A stretch of DNA of 64,000 nucleotides from Photobacterium angustum (GCF_003026365.1 NZ_PYOM01000004.1:186001-250000), one strand, 5' to 3'. Shown: positions 17,136 through 25,304, numbered from the stretch's first letter. Numbers and translations are program-made. Notes: a model not told the origin generated them from the letters alone.

Positions 17136-17613
17136 ATTTTGTTCTTTCCATTGGCCATGGTTTTAGCTTCGTTAAGCAAAAGTTTAACGTTAATAACCCC
17201 ATGCGCTAGCCATTTTCGGATCTGAAGGTTAGATTAATCATAAAAAGGGGTTTATTTTTATCCAATTCGACTCTCTTTAATCTAGATAAACGGCTCTTCC
17301 CACAACGCCATCAACAGGTACTTAGCACGCCAAAGATGCAGAGACTACCTATCGAATATAAAAAGGAAAAGGCTGTGGTTCTTCACACGTGTAATATTGT
17401 TTTATCAAACCAATAGGTTCTCATCTGTCGAGCAGTCACGTTGAAAATAATAAAGGGGTAAATTTGAGCTAGCCATGGAATCTAGCTCGAATGTGGACAG
17501 TAACGTTTTAGCAGATTTTTTCTATTTGGGCCGATAGTTATTAAGAAAATTATGCTAAAGATAAGAAGGTCAGTATCACCCTTTATGATATTCGCAACAC
17601 ATATCCTTATATG
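17136..17613. other. Gene-free interval with dispersed-repeat copy D
   Basis: This stretch of about 480 bases between the repair operon and the first cassette-type GNAT gene contains no credible ORF. Copy D of the dispersed repeat lies at 17464-17489. An attC-like site expected after the GNAT gene at 17614 was looked for and not found. Confidence 0.5.
17464..17489. repeat. Dispersed palindromic repeat, copy D
   Basis: TTGAGCTAG and CTAGCTCGA form a 9-base stem (one G-T pair) around CCATGGAAT. ATGTGGACAGTAACG follows, nearly identical to the segment after copy B. Confidence 0.55.
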
Positions 17614-18078
17614 TTAATTGTATTTTTCCATAACGAAGTTTCTTAGTTTTTGACCTCGAACTTCCATTTCTTGCGCTTTAACTACTTTAAACCCAAAGCA
17701 TTCATAAAACGGTCTAGCTGTAATACTTACTTCTGAATACAAACGTTTAAGTTCACGTTCTTCTGCCAAGCTAAGTACATGAGACATTAAAGCTTTACCC
17801 ACTCCCTGCCCTTGATATTCATGATGGCAAAAGAAATGGTCAATTAACCCGTTTGATTGTAAATCAGTATAACCAACAATGATATTATCTATCTCAGCAA
17901 CAATTGGTGATAAACCTGACATTCGCTTTTTCCAAATAGAGAAATCAAGACAATCTGGAGCCCATGCTTCTACTTGTTCTTGGGAGTAGTCACGAAGATT
18001 AACATTACGAATCGTGTAAAAGTGAATATCCCAAAGTGCTTGAGCATCCGATTCAACGTACTCTCTAATTGTTAACAT
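17614..18078 (-). CDS. GNAT acetyltransferase (cassette-type gene)
   Basis: A 154-residue GNAT protein. It has the N-terminal strand MLTIREYVESDAQALWDIHFYTI, the acetyl-CoA motif DHFFCHHEYQGQGVGKALMSHVLSLA (Q-x-x-G-x-G/A) and the terminal ARPFYECFGFKVV motif. It resembles small ElaA/YafP-type N-acetyltransferases; the substrate is unknown. The ribosome site is GGAGGAAGTACG before the ATG. It is the last gene of the minus-strand cassette series and its start lies directly below attC1. Its own downstream attC is missing or decayed. Confidence 0.83.
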   Translation of the reverse strand: MLTIREYVESDAQALWDIHFYTIRNVNLRDYSQEQVEAWAPDCLDFSIWKKRMSGLSPIVAEIDNIIVGYTDLQSNGLIDHFFCHHEYQGQGVGKALMSHVLSLAEERELKRLYSEVSITARPFYECFGFKVVKAQEMEVRGQKLRNFVMEKYN

Positions 18079-18095
18079 CGTACTTCCTCCGTAAT

Positions 18096-18223
18096 AAAGT
18101 TAACGCCTTGCTAAGGGGTGAATAACGCAATAAAAAAGCCGCCGCATACTACCCTAATGACTAAATTTAACGCATAGTAAAAATGCCACGCGTTGCGAAT
18201 CACTCCTAAACAGATTGTTAGGT
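18096..18223 (-). repeat. attC-like integron recombination site 1
   Basis: On the minus strand the site begins with core ACCTAAC, which contains the TAA stop of the GNAT gene above it, and ends with CCCCTTAGCAAGGCGTTA. It is about 128 bp, the length of Vibrio VCR-type sites, and the ending closely resembles theirs. Its middle (GCATTTTTACTATGCGTTAAAT, broken here as GCATTTTTAC/TATGCGTTAAAT) is shared with site 2. Confidence 0.75.
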
Positions 18224-18643
18224 TTGTACGCTGAACTCCATGAGATAGTAGTAGCCCAAGCTGTCAGCGCCCTTTTGGACCTTTATGAAACCATTGGATG
18301 AATAGAAACCAATCGCTCTTTCGTTTTCCATCATACACTTTAGACTCAAACTGCTATATAAATACTTAGCCTTTTCTAACAACCGAGTACCTATATTTTT
18401 CCCTTGGTGATTATTCGAAATATATAAGTGATGTATAAAATTTTCTGGTTCCCAGATTGAAATAAACCCTAATACCTCACCACCAGAAACAGCGACCAAA
18501 ACACGTTCACCTTCCGTGTCACGGCTAAAGTCTGAAAGCTGATAGTCACTTATTTCGAGCCAAGTGAATGTGGAAACCCTAGCACTCAAATACAGCTCGC
18601 TTACCGCTTCCAAGAAGTCATCACTGTATTCTTTGATTTCCAT
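18218..18643 (-). CDS. GNAT acetyltransferase (gene cassette)
   Basis: A 141-residue GNAT protein with the motif FIHHLYISNNHQGKNIGTRLLEKAKYL for acetyl-CoA binding and NERAIGFYSSNGFIKV near the end. It is short, soluble and typical of integron-borne acetyltransferases; the substrate is unknown. Its stop codon lies within the first core of attC1, the usual arrangement in gene cassettes, and its start is just below attC2. Gene and attC1 therefore form a complete single-gene cassette of roughly 560 bp. Confidence 0.83.
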   Translation of the reverse strand: MEIKEYSDDFLEAVSELYLSARVSTFTWLEISDYQLSDFSRDTEGERVLVAVSGGEVLGFISIWEPENFIHHLYISNNHQGKNIGTRLLEKAKYLYSSLSLKCMMENERAIGFYSSNGFIKVQKGADSLGYYYLMEFSVQT

Positions 18644-18658
18644 ATATCATCTTCCGAA

Positions 18659-18785
18659 ACCTAACGCTGCGTTTAGGTATTAGTAACGCAATGCCTGAGC
18701 CGCCGCATACCGCCTTAAACACCTAATTTAACGCATGGTAAAAATGCCAAGCTTTGTCGAATCAATCTTGAATTGTTTGTTATAT
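18659..18785 (-). repeat. attC-like integron recombination site 2
   Basis: The site is about 127 bp. Its outer core on the plus strand is ACCTAAC (18659-18665), giving GTTAGGT on the minus strand, an exact match to the GTTRRRY rule. The other end is a weaker ATATAAC. Its centre (CGCCGCATAC, AATTTAACGCAT, GTAAAAATGCCA) matches attC1 closely. Confidence 0.78.
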
Positions 18786-18798
18786 TTAAAGCAAAAAA

Positions 18799-19257
18799 TT
18801 AAAAGTAAGCAGGTAGTGAGCCATCAAAATCATAAGTGTCCATTGATATATACATGCAATCAGAGCCTTTAATAGTTGTGAAGCCGAGCCTTTGATAGAA
18901 CTTAGGGGGAATATCACTGTGTAAGAAAATAGCTTTAACATTATGATTAATAAACAACTCTTTCTTTACAGAATTGATTAAATCGAAGGCATAACCTCGT
19001 CCACGAAGACTATTCGGTGTTGCAACAGAACCAATTCCAGCGCACCCCTCTTTGAGACCAAATATGTTCTGATACACGATGAGGGACGATAAAATTTGAT
19101 CATTATCGATGAGTACATACCAAGTTCCAGCTTGATACTTGTTGCTACCACGACACCCAGCGACATATTTCTCATAGGATAAACCATCACCCCAAACATC
19201 AAAGCCGATTGCGTAAATAGTATCTAGTTCATGACGCTCTGCCTTTCTTATGAACAT
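18799..19257 (-). CDS. GNAT acetyltransferase downstream of the MBL-fold gene
   Basis: The start chosen is MFIRKAERHELDTIYAIG, preceded by AGGAAG at a proper distance; the open frame extends 31 hydrophobic residues upstream into the previous gene and is not supported. The 152-residue GNAT protein has GIGSVATPNSLRGRGYAFDLINSVKKELF for acetyl-CoA and PPKFYQRLGFTTIKG near the end. It resembles EIS/GNAT group proteins with a Y-G-x-G motif (WGDGLSYEKYVAGCRG), but the substrate is unknown. It follows the metallo-beta-lactamase-fold gene by 37 bases and shares the cassette ended by attC2. Confidence 0.8.
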   Translation of the reverse strand: MFIRKAERHELDTIYAIGFDVWGDGLSYEKYVAGCRGSNKYQAGTWYVLIDNDQILSSLIVYQNIFGLKEGCAGIGSVATPNSLRGRGYAFDLINSVKKELFINHNVKAIFLHSDIPPKFYQRLGFTTIKGSDCMYISMDTYDFDGSLPAYF

Positions 19258-19294
19258 TCTTATGTACTTCCTAAATTGATAATGACTTATAGCG

Positions 19295-20140
19295 CTAGAT
19301 AGTAATGCTATGACCGGTAGCGAAATACTCCAGGCGATCGCCAAGTGCACCTTTTAAAATTTTATAAGCTTTTATGCCCGTACAATGACCGGTGTAAAGC
19401 TTATCTACAGGGAAGTCCAAGATTGCTTCACCAATTTCTTCGATTTGCTTTTTAGTCCCACCAATACTTTTAAACAGTGGTAATCCAACTAAGTGAAAAC
19501 CACCAACAACTGCTTTGATTTTTATATTTGGGAAATAATTGACGGCAGTATCTATCATATTTAGAACACCACTGTGAGCACAGCCAGTGAATACGATAAG
19601 CCCATCATTTTCTTTTACTACAAGTAATAATTCATGGTCAAAACTATCAGGCATACAACAGTCATCTGATTCCGTGAAAAGGTATTTATTACCTTTTGGC
19701 TTAGCAAATTTATTACTTATATCAGTGATAATGAAAATATTTGGAGAGATTTCAACCATCTGATTAACAAAGGTTAGTCTATTAACTCCCTTAACTAATA
19801 ACTGTTTATCTATACCGACATTAGTTTTAAAACCAAATGTTTTGAAAACATAATTTGTTTCTTCACATTCACGAAAATACACCTGAGCTTTCGAATTGCG
19901 ATCTAAAAAGTGAGTGATTCCATTACAATGGTCATGATGACGATGTGAAATAACGGCGGCGTCTACATTATTAATATCAATATTCAATAAAGTAGCATTG
20001 TCACAGAAGGCTTCGCTGCTTCCAGCGTCAAATAATATACTTTTTCCCATTGTACTTGCGTGAATAGAGAGCCCCCTTTCTACCGCAAGATCTGTTCGAT
20101 TTTTCAATCTTGTATTATCAATTAAAGATGTCAGTATCAT
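19295..20140 (-). CDS. Metallo-beta-lactamase-fold hydrolase (COG1237-like)
   Basis: The 281-residue protein has the MBL signature HRHHDHCNG (HxHxDH type) at about 67-75, a downstream metal His in TGCAHSGVLN, and later GGFHLVG and LYTGHCTG, as in COG1237 enzymes related to dihydropterin ribofuranosylaminobenzene phosphate synthase. It is cytoplasmic, with no signal peptide. The actual substrate in bacteria carrying such homologues is unknown, and nothing supports beta-lactam hydrolysis. The gene starts just below attC3 and is followed by a GNAT gene, so the two form a two-gene cassette or two fused cassettes that lost an attC between them. Confidence 0.82.
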   Translation of the reverse strand: MILTSLIDNTRLKNRTDLAVERGLSIHASTMGKSILFDAGSSEAFCDNATLLNIDINNVDAAVISHRHHDHCNGITHFLDRNSKAQVYFRECEETNYVFKTFGFKTNVGIDKQLLVKGVNRLTFVNQMVEISPNIFIITDISNKFAKPKGNKYLFTESDDCCMPDSFDHELLLVVKENDGLIVFTGCAHSGVLNMIDTAVNYFPNIKIKAVVGGFHLVGLPLFKSIGGTKKQIEEIGEAILDFPVDKLYTGHCTGIKAYKILKGALGDRLEYFATGHSITI

Positions 20141-20177
20141 AAAGGGGCTACCTATAAATATATATTTGAGTATTTAC

Positions 20178-20287
20178 GCTTAGCGGTCTGTTAAGAATAA
20201 GTAACACAATCCCAGCCCCCTTCATAACTAAATTCAATGTATTGTAAAAACACTACGCGTATCCGAATCACTCTTAAACCGTTAGGC
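20178..20287 (-). repeat. attC-like integron recombination site 3
   Basis: This site is shorter (about 110 bp) and more degenerate. The first core on the minus strand is GCCTAAC, which contains the TAA stop of the GNAT gene above it. The other end is GCTAAGC rather than GTTAAGC. The centre (ATTGTAAAAACACTACGCGT, CCGAATCACTCTTAAAC) aligns with sites 1 and 2. Confidence 0.65.
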
Positions 20288-20719
20288 TTGTAGTTCCAAC
20301 AACTGCTCTGCCCCAGAGCTTTTTACGATTTCAAAGCCCAATCTCAAATACAGTTGCTTAGCTGGATTCGTTTCAATCACTCTTAACCCAACTTTAGATT
20401 TCGTTGTTTCCGCCTCAGCAATTAGGTCGAGAATTAGCTTACTGCCTATTTTCAAACCTTGAAACTCTGGAGAAATCTGAATTTGAACCAAATACCAATA
20501 GTTAAGTTCTTCGGTGTATGTGGCTTTGAACAATCCAATAGCCTTACCATCCAATTCAACGATCTGTGCATGAGAAAACTCAAAGCGTATTCGCTTTTCA
20601 TATTCTTCAGTACTCGTTGGCATACCTAATTCTTCTAGATACCGCCTCATCGTTTTATCTCGTAATGAAAGCAAGAAAGGAATATCTGCCTCACTCGCCC
20701 GTCTAAGGGAAATATCCAT
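20282..20719 (-). CDS. GNAT acetyltransferase (gene cassette)
   Basis: A 145-residue GNAT protein. ISLRRASEADIPFLLSLRDKTMRRYLEELGMP is the N-terminal part, VQIQISPEFQGLKIGSKLILDLIAEA the acetyl-CoA motif, and NPAKQLYLRLGFEIV the C-terminal motif. It belongs to the large unassigned RimI-like group. GGTGGAGGAAAC before the ATG is a very strong ribosome site. Its stop lies within attC3, completing a single-gene cassette. It is the first cassette gene on this strand. To its right there is no integrase or further attC, only 250 bases and an unrelated plus-strand gene. Confidence 0.83.
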   Translation of the reverse strand: MDISLRRASEADIPFLLSLRDKTMRRYLEELGMPTSTEEYEKRIRFEFSHAQIVELDGKAIGLFKATYTEELNYWYLVQIQISPEFQGLKIGSKLILDLIAEAETTKSKVGLRVIETNPAKQLYLRLGFEIVKSSGAEQLLELQA

Positions 20720-20970
20720 GTTTCCTCCACCCTCCTAACAGAGTATTAATAAGTATTCTTACTTTCAGGCAAAAATATACTCATAAATACATTATCGCTA
20801 TCAAGAGCAGATAGGTATTTAAGTTCAGACGGCCTTTGAACGATTCAATACACTCGAAGTCTAAAAAAATATCTGTAGGTTATGTCTGTCATACCTTTAA
20901 TTACCTTTGCGACAGAACCGAAATATACGAATGTTTTACTATTTAAATAAAATAACGATAAGGATAGAAA

Positions 20971-21345
20971 ATGAAAACCAAGATAGTATTAATTTGCTCT
21001 TTTTTTTTCGCAAGTGTGATGGCTTTTGCAGGAACCATCAATCCATTCACTATAACTTCCAAACATGGACAACAGCATAAAGATTACCAAAGTTATAGCG
21101 GTGATGTCGTCATGCAAGTTAATAGCGATACAGTAATTAACTTTGTCGGTGATTCAGCGCAAGACGAACCGAATGGAGTGGTTTACAAAGGGAATGTTGA
21201 AGCAAGTTTTCCTGTATCAAACATGAGTAAACAAACAGTTCTTGTGAGAACAGACAAACTAACGGTAATACAAGAGCATGATCATAGTATAAAATTAAAA
21301 GCAGATAATCTAACTGTGAAATATATAAACAAACCGACTAAATAA
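20971..21345 (+). CDS. Small exported protein with LptA/OstA-like pattern
   Basis: The 124-residue product has a clear signal peptide (MKTKIVLICSFFFASVMAFA, cleavage after AFA) and a mature part of about 104 residues. The repeating pattern YSGDVVMQVN, YKGNVEASFP, VRTDKLTVI and LKADNLTVKY resembles the short beta-strand repeats of LptA/OstA periplasmic lipopolysaccharide-transport domains. It lacks the rest of an lpt operon and is shorter than LptA, so a periplasmic role is likely but a function is not. AAGGATAG precedes the start. The gene stands alone between the cassette region and the aldolase gene. Confidence 0.7.
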   Translation: MKTKIVLICSFFFASVMAFAGTINPFTITSKHGQQHKDYQSYSGDVVMQVNSDTVINFVGDSAQDEPNGVVYKGNVEASFPVSNMSKQTVLVRTDKLTVIQEHDHSIKLKADNLTVKYINKPTK

Positions 21346-21698
21346 GACTATGTCGATTAATCCTTTTCCTTATAAAAGACTGCTATTTTAGGTTAACACT
21401 TATCAATTTCTTAACTAGTAAGTGTTAACCATAAAAGACGTTCATTTAAGAAAAAAGCTATTTTCACGTACACCTTTGTGTAAACCCAATATAGTAATTT
21501 CACTTTTTACCAATATAGTAATGTCACATATTGGTAAAGTTGGTGGTGCTTTCCGCCAAGTATATATCTCTTTGCCATATTATTTTCAATAAGCCCAAAA
21601 GACTAAGCTGATGAAATAAATAACAAAATTCAATTCTCGCCAGATAGGACGAGGATAAGACAGCTTCCCTTAAAAATAAAAATAGAGAAAAGTTAACT
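21346..21698. promoter_or_regulatory. Gene-free interval with two perfect inverted repeats
   Basis: GGTTAACACTTA (21391-21402) mirrors TAAGTGTTAACC (21419-21430), a 12-bp stem that may end the small exported-protein transcript. A second repeat, TACCAATAT (21508-21516) and ATATTGGTA (21528-21536), is preceded by a direct repeat of AATATAGTAAT and lies about 160 bases before the aldolase gene. It could be an operator. No ORF is credible. Confidence 0.45.
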
Positions 21699-22805
21699 AT
21701 GAATATCGCTCAACTCCCCACACCTGCTTTGATCGTTGATTTCGACAAAATGAAAAACAATATACACGAGATGCAACAACGTATTGATGCTCTACAGTTA
21801 AATCTAAGACCGCACACTAAAGCACATAAAAGCCCTACGATCGCGCAAATGCAGATTGATGCTGGAGCACAAGGAATATGTACTGCGAAACTTGGGGAAG
21901 CCGAAGTGATGGCTGCCGGGGGGATTAACGATATTCTAATAACAGCCCCTATAGCCGGAAAAAATAAGATTCAACGTTTAGTCAAACTTTATCAGCAATA
22001 TCCCGACTATCGCTTTATTCAGGTAATTGATCATAAGCAGCACATCATCGATATCTCACAAGCAGCAACAGATGCGGGAATTTGTATTGAATTAATGATT
22101 GAAGTAGAAAGTGGTCAACAACGTTGTGGGGTTGAGATCGGTGATGACTTAATTTCATTAATAGAAACAATTAATTGTTCTGACGGTGTAAGCTATGTTG
22201 GATTACAGGCATACAGTGGCCACTTACAGCATATAAAAGGTTATCAAGAGCGAAATACTCAAGCAAGAACAGTCGTTGAAGATCTCTTTAATTACATTAA
22301 TACCGTATTAACACCTAAAGGGTTAGCACCAGAGATTGTGAGTGGTGGCGGTACGGGCACATATGAAGCCTATCAAGGGCTAGGATTTAGTGAAATTCAA
22401 GCAGGCTCATATTTGTTCATGGATACCACTTATCAAGCTATCGGTGATGAAAAGGATCAGTATCAAAATAACCAATTTGATGTCGCTCTAAAAGTATTAA
22501 GTACTGTTATTAGCCACCCAACCCCACAGCGAGCGATCATTGATGCAGGTATGAAATGTCTTTCAATTGATCTTGGCATGCCTAAAGTCGAAAGTGACAA
22601 CATGCTTAGCTACAAAACGGGAGGAGATGAACACGGTATTATTAACCTCATCGATGACCATGAACCACTACAAATAGGACAACAACTCATATTACTTCCA
22701 AGTCATTGTGATACAACGCTGAACAACTTCAACACCTTGTATGCCGTAAGAGGAAGTGAAGTCATAGCGCAATTCCCAATTATTGGGCGTGGTCGTTCTG
22801 ATTAA
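21699..22805 (+). CDS. D-threonine aldolase / D-serine dehydratase-like PLP enzyme
   Basis: A 368-residue fold-type III PLP enzyme of the DSD1/D-threonine aldolase group. LPTPALIVDFDKMKNNI is the N-terminal signature, RPHTKAHKSP carries the PLP lysine, and PSHCDTT near residue 340 supplies the His-Cys zinc pair seen in D-serine dehydratases and metal-dependent D-threonine aldolases. It would act in the cytoplasm on D-amino acids or 3-hydroxy-D-amino acids. Which substrate is preferred cannot be read from the sequence. It is transcribed alone; the neighbouring DeoR-type regulator belongs to the GalNAc operon. Confidence 0.85.
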   Translation: MNIAQLPTPALIVDFDKMKNNIHEMQQRIDALQLNLRPHTKAHKSPTIAQMQIDAGAQGICTAKLGEAEVMAAGGINDILITAPIAGKNKIQRLVKLYQQYPDYRFIQVIDHKQHIIDISQAATDAGICIELMIEVESGQQRCGVEIGDDLISLIETINCSDGVSYVGLQAYSGHLQHIKGYQERNTQARTVVEDLFNYINTVLTPKGLAPEIVSGGGTGTYEAYQGLGFSEIQAGSYLFMDTTYQAIGDEKDQYQNNQFDVALKVLSTVISHPTPQRAIIDAGMKCLSIDLGMPKVESDNMLSYKTGGDEHGIINLIDDHEPLQIGQQLILLPSHCDTTLNNFNTLYAVRGSEVIAQFPIIGRGRSD

Positions 22806-22814
22806 AACGATATA

Positions 22815-22853
22815 AAAAAATCAAAAAACGCAGCGTTTCACTAACGCTGCGTT
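22815..22853 (-). terminator. Strong minus-strand terminator without an obvious gene
   Basis: AACGCAGCGTT (22827-22837) and AACGCTGCGTT (22843-22853) form an 11-bp perfect stem with a 5-base loop. The T-run lies on the minus-strand side (TTTTTTGATTTTTTT), while the plus side lacks one. It therefore ends a minus-strand transcript, yet no minus-strand gene lies to its right for more than 9 kb. Confidence 0.65.
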
Positions 22854-23306
22854 GTACACTATGAAACAGGTGAGAAATCAGTTCTATCGCAAATTTCTTT
22901 GATGTAAAAATGCGAAGTAATTGTAATTATGCACCTCGCACATCCCCCTAAACGGGACACTTAAATCGTCTATTTTATCCCGCCTTATCTCAGTCTAGGC
23001 TTCCTGACATGATGGCTGTCAATAACCCTTCTTTACTCAAAAGCCATGACTGGAACCGTAACAATAGATAAAGATATGACGAGCTTTAGAAGATCGCTGT
23101 AAATTCAGCCCACAAACTTTCATCAAACTAAAGAATATGCAGGTTGAACTCACGTGTTAACATGATATTAACACCCATTCATTTTCAACAAACAGATGTA
23201 CAATTACTTTTGCTATTCTGGTACTTATGAGTATGTTTGGTTCTACCTTGACGAAAATTTTCTAATTAAAACGTGATATGTTGTTAATCAATACCGAGAA
23301 TTCACT
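22854..23306. other. Gene-free interval upstream of the first AgaR-type gene
   Basis: No credible ORF. On the plus strand it supplies the promoter region of the regulator at 23307. On the minus strand it would have to encode whatever transcript ends at the terminator at 22815-22853, possibly a small RNA. A TTGACA hexamer on the minus strand near 23020 is the only promoter-like element noted. Confidence 0.4.
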
Positions 23307-24083
23307 GTGACCACCACAGCCCAAAGACGTGAAGAGATCTTTCACTACATTCAAATTCACCAAAAAGGTGAAGTTAATTATTTTTCTGAACTTTACGATG
23401 TTTCAGAGGTGACGATTCGCAATGACCTAAACCACTTGGAAAAGAAAGGCTGCGTGACTCGTTGTTATGGCGGAGCCTTACTCAACAACCAGTTTGCCTT
23501 CGAACGCCCACTGAATGATAAAAAGCAGCTAAATTGTGATATCAAAGAGAAACTCGGCGAATACGCCGCATCTTTGGTACAAAGCGGCGACAAAATCATC
23601 ATTGATTCTGGCTCAACCACAGAACAAATCACCCATTACCTCAACCCTAAACATAACCTTGTTGTTATGACTAACGGTATTAATATCGCCTATCACCTCG
23701 CTAACCAAGAGAACATCGAAGTTATGGTCAGCGGAGGAGTAATGCGGCATAACTCCTATTCATTGCATGGCACTAGTGGGGAAGAATTCTTAGCTGGCTT
23801 TCGCTTCAACAAACTATTTTTAGGGGTTGATGGTTTTGATAAAGTTGACGGTATTACCACGCCTCATCAAGGCGAAGCTAACATTAACCGCAAAATGGTC
23901 GAAGCGGCACAAACCGTTATTGCGGTCACTGACTCCTCTAAGTTTAATCGCCAAAGCTTTTGCTTAATTGCCCGCCCTGAGCAATTGAATATCTTAATTA
24001 CCGATAGTGGCATTCCCCAAGACTATGTCGAGCAACTGACCGAAATGGGCGTTGATGTCCATATTGTCGATGCTAGTACCTAA
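23307..24083 (+). CDS. agaR: DeoR/AgaR-type repressor, first copy
   Basis: A 258-residue DeoR-family repressor with an N-terminal winged helix (RREEIFHYIQ, VSEVTIRNDLNHLEKKGCVTRCYGGA) and a sugar-phosphate-binding domain (DSGSTTEQI, VMTNGINIAYHLA, GVDGFDKVDGITTP, DSSKFNRQSFCLI). Family proteins of this subtype control N-acetylgalactosamine or galactosamine genes and respond to phosphorylated amino sugars. Translation begins with GTG at 23307. It is about half identical by eye to the second copy at 24520 and has the same length, so the pair arose by duplication. Its separate promoter region suggests the two have different signals or a cross-regulatory role. Confidence 0.85.
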   Translation: MTTTAQRREEIFHYIQIHQKGEVNYFSELYDVSEVTIRNDLNHLEKKGCVTRCYGGALLNNQFAFERPLNDKKQLNCDIKEKLGEYAASLVQSGDKIIIDSGSTTEQITHYLNPKHNLVVMTNGINIAYHLANQENIEVMVSGGVMRHNSYSLHGTSGEEFLAGFRFNKLFLGVDGFDKVDGITTPHQGEANINRKMVEAAQTVIAVTDSSKFNRQSFCLIARPEQLNILITDSGIPQDYVEQLTEMGVDVHIVDAST

Positions 24084-24519
24084 TACATGTCATCAAACTG
24101 ACTGCAAAAAAAAGCCTCCACCAGCATATTAATCCACTCTCTCACTTGCTAAGAGCAGTTCAATTTGGACTGTTCTTTATCTTTCTACACTTTTGAAAAT
24201 TACCACAAGTTTGATTTTTGTGATCTTCGTCGATTTGGTTATCGAAACCATTCTAGTTCTAATGATTTCAATTCGCTTTCACTGTTTCTCTTCATACCCC
24301 CTATGCAAAACAGGTTCGCAACACAACCCCCCTCTCTTCAAAGTGAAAGAAAAGCTTTCACTCTCACCCAAACGAAAGACCAAAAACCAACAAACCGAAA
24401 GAAAAACGTTTGTGATCCACCTTTCATTTTTATCCATTATTTACTGCTTTAATCCAAATCAAAAGAAATCGAAACACTTCACTCCTTGAATTGAAATGTA
24501 ATGAAAGGGAAATAAGTTA
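24084..24519. promoter_or_regulatory. Aga operon control region with GAAAG/CTTTC repeats
   Basis: No gene is called; short overlapping frames here are low-complexity. GTGAAAG (24343-24349) and CTTTCAC (24355-24361) form an inverted repeat, followed by further GAAAG at 24374 and 24397 and CTTTC at 24421. AgaR of E. coli binds repeated CTTTC-containing sites, so this is a likely operator cluster for one or both AgaR copies, placed 100-180 bases before the second agaR gene. Confidence 0.5.
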
Positions 24520-25296
24520 ATGACCAGTGCAGAGAGAAGACAGCAAATCATGGCGCACATTCGCAACCATGGCTCAGGCAAAGTAGATGAGTTTACTCAG
24601 CAATACGACGTCTCAGCTGTCACTATTCGTCATGATCTCAACTTACTGGAAAAGGAAGGCTGTGTATTTCGTTGTTACGGTGGCGCGACATTAAACCCGA
24701 ACTTTGCTTTCGAACAACCTTTACACCGTAAGGATCAACTTAATCGCAGTGCTAAACAATACATTGCCGAAGCTGCTGCAAAGCTCGTTAACGATGGCGA
24801 CACCATCATTTTAGATTCAGGCACCACCATAGGTCTGATGCCAAAGTATCTCAATAACAAACAGCATTTGGTGGTTATGACAAATGCGCTCAACACCGCT
24901 TATCAGTTGAGCAACAACGATAGTGTTGATCTACACGTAGTTGGCGGCAATTTACGTCGCACATCATGTTCTTTAACTGGCCATCAAGGTGAAGAGCAAG
25001 TTCGTGCTTATCTATTCGATAAACTGTTTCTAGGTGTTGATGGATTTGATCTACAAGCGGGTATTACCACGCCAGACAACCATGAGGCACAAATGAACCG
25101 CGCTATGTGCGACGTCGCTCGCCAAGTGATTGCTGTCGCAGATTCAAGCAAGTTCGGACGCAAGAGTTTTTGCATGATCCGAGCGGCACACCAAATCGAT
25201 ATTTTAGTTACAGACAGCAATATTCCACATGCTACTCACCAAGCTTTAACTGACATGGGCGTTACCGTCATTCTTGCAGACCGAACTATAAATTAG
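24520..25296 (+). CDS. agaR: DeoR/AgaR-type repressor, second copy
   Basis: A 258-residue paralogue of the repressor at 23307 with the same domain plan: winged helix (RRQQIMAHIRNHGSGKVDEFTQQYDVSAVTIRHD), then the effector domain (LDSGTTIGLM, VMTNALNTAYQLS, LGVDGFDLQAGITTP, ADSSKFGRKSFCMI). AAAGGGAAATAAGTTA precedes the ATG. It is followed after 8 bases by the aldolase subunit gene, so it is the first gene of the aga operon and probably autoregulated through the GAAAG-rich region upstream. Its closeness to the structural genes makes it the more likely direct operon repressor. Confidence 0.88.
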   Translation: MTSAERRQQIMAHIRNHGSGKVDEFTQQYDVSAVTIRHDLNLLEKEGCVFRCYGGATLNPNFAFEQPLHRKDQLNRSAKQYIAEAAAKLVNDGDTIILDSGTTIGLMPKYLNNKQHLVVMTNALNTAYQLSNNDSVDLHVVGGNLRRTSCSLTGHQGEEQVRAYLFDKLFLGVDGFDLQAGITTPDNHEAQMNRAMCDVARQVIAVADSSKFGRKSFCMIRAAHQIDILVTDSNIPHATHQALTDMGVTVILADRTIN

Positions 25297-25304
25297 GATT
25301 AACA

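Noticed and set aside
19258..19350. N-terminal extension of the GNAT at 18799
   Set aside because: The extra 31 residues overlap the MBL-fold gene end and lack a ribosome site; the internal Met has a good one and starts the conserved domain.
18799..20140. MBL-fold gene as a beta-lactam resistance gene
   Set aside because: The sequence follows the COG1237 pattern, has no signal peptide, and lacks features specific to class B beta-lactamases.
24165..24489. Two overlapping short frames in the aga control region
   Set aside because: Low-complexity products, mutual overlap, and coincidence with the GAAAG/CTTTC operator-like region.
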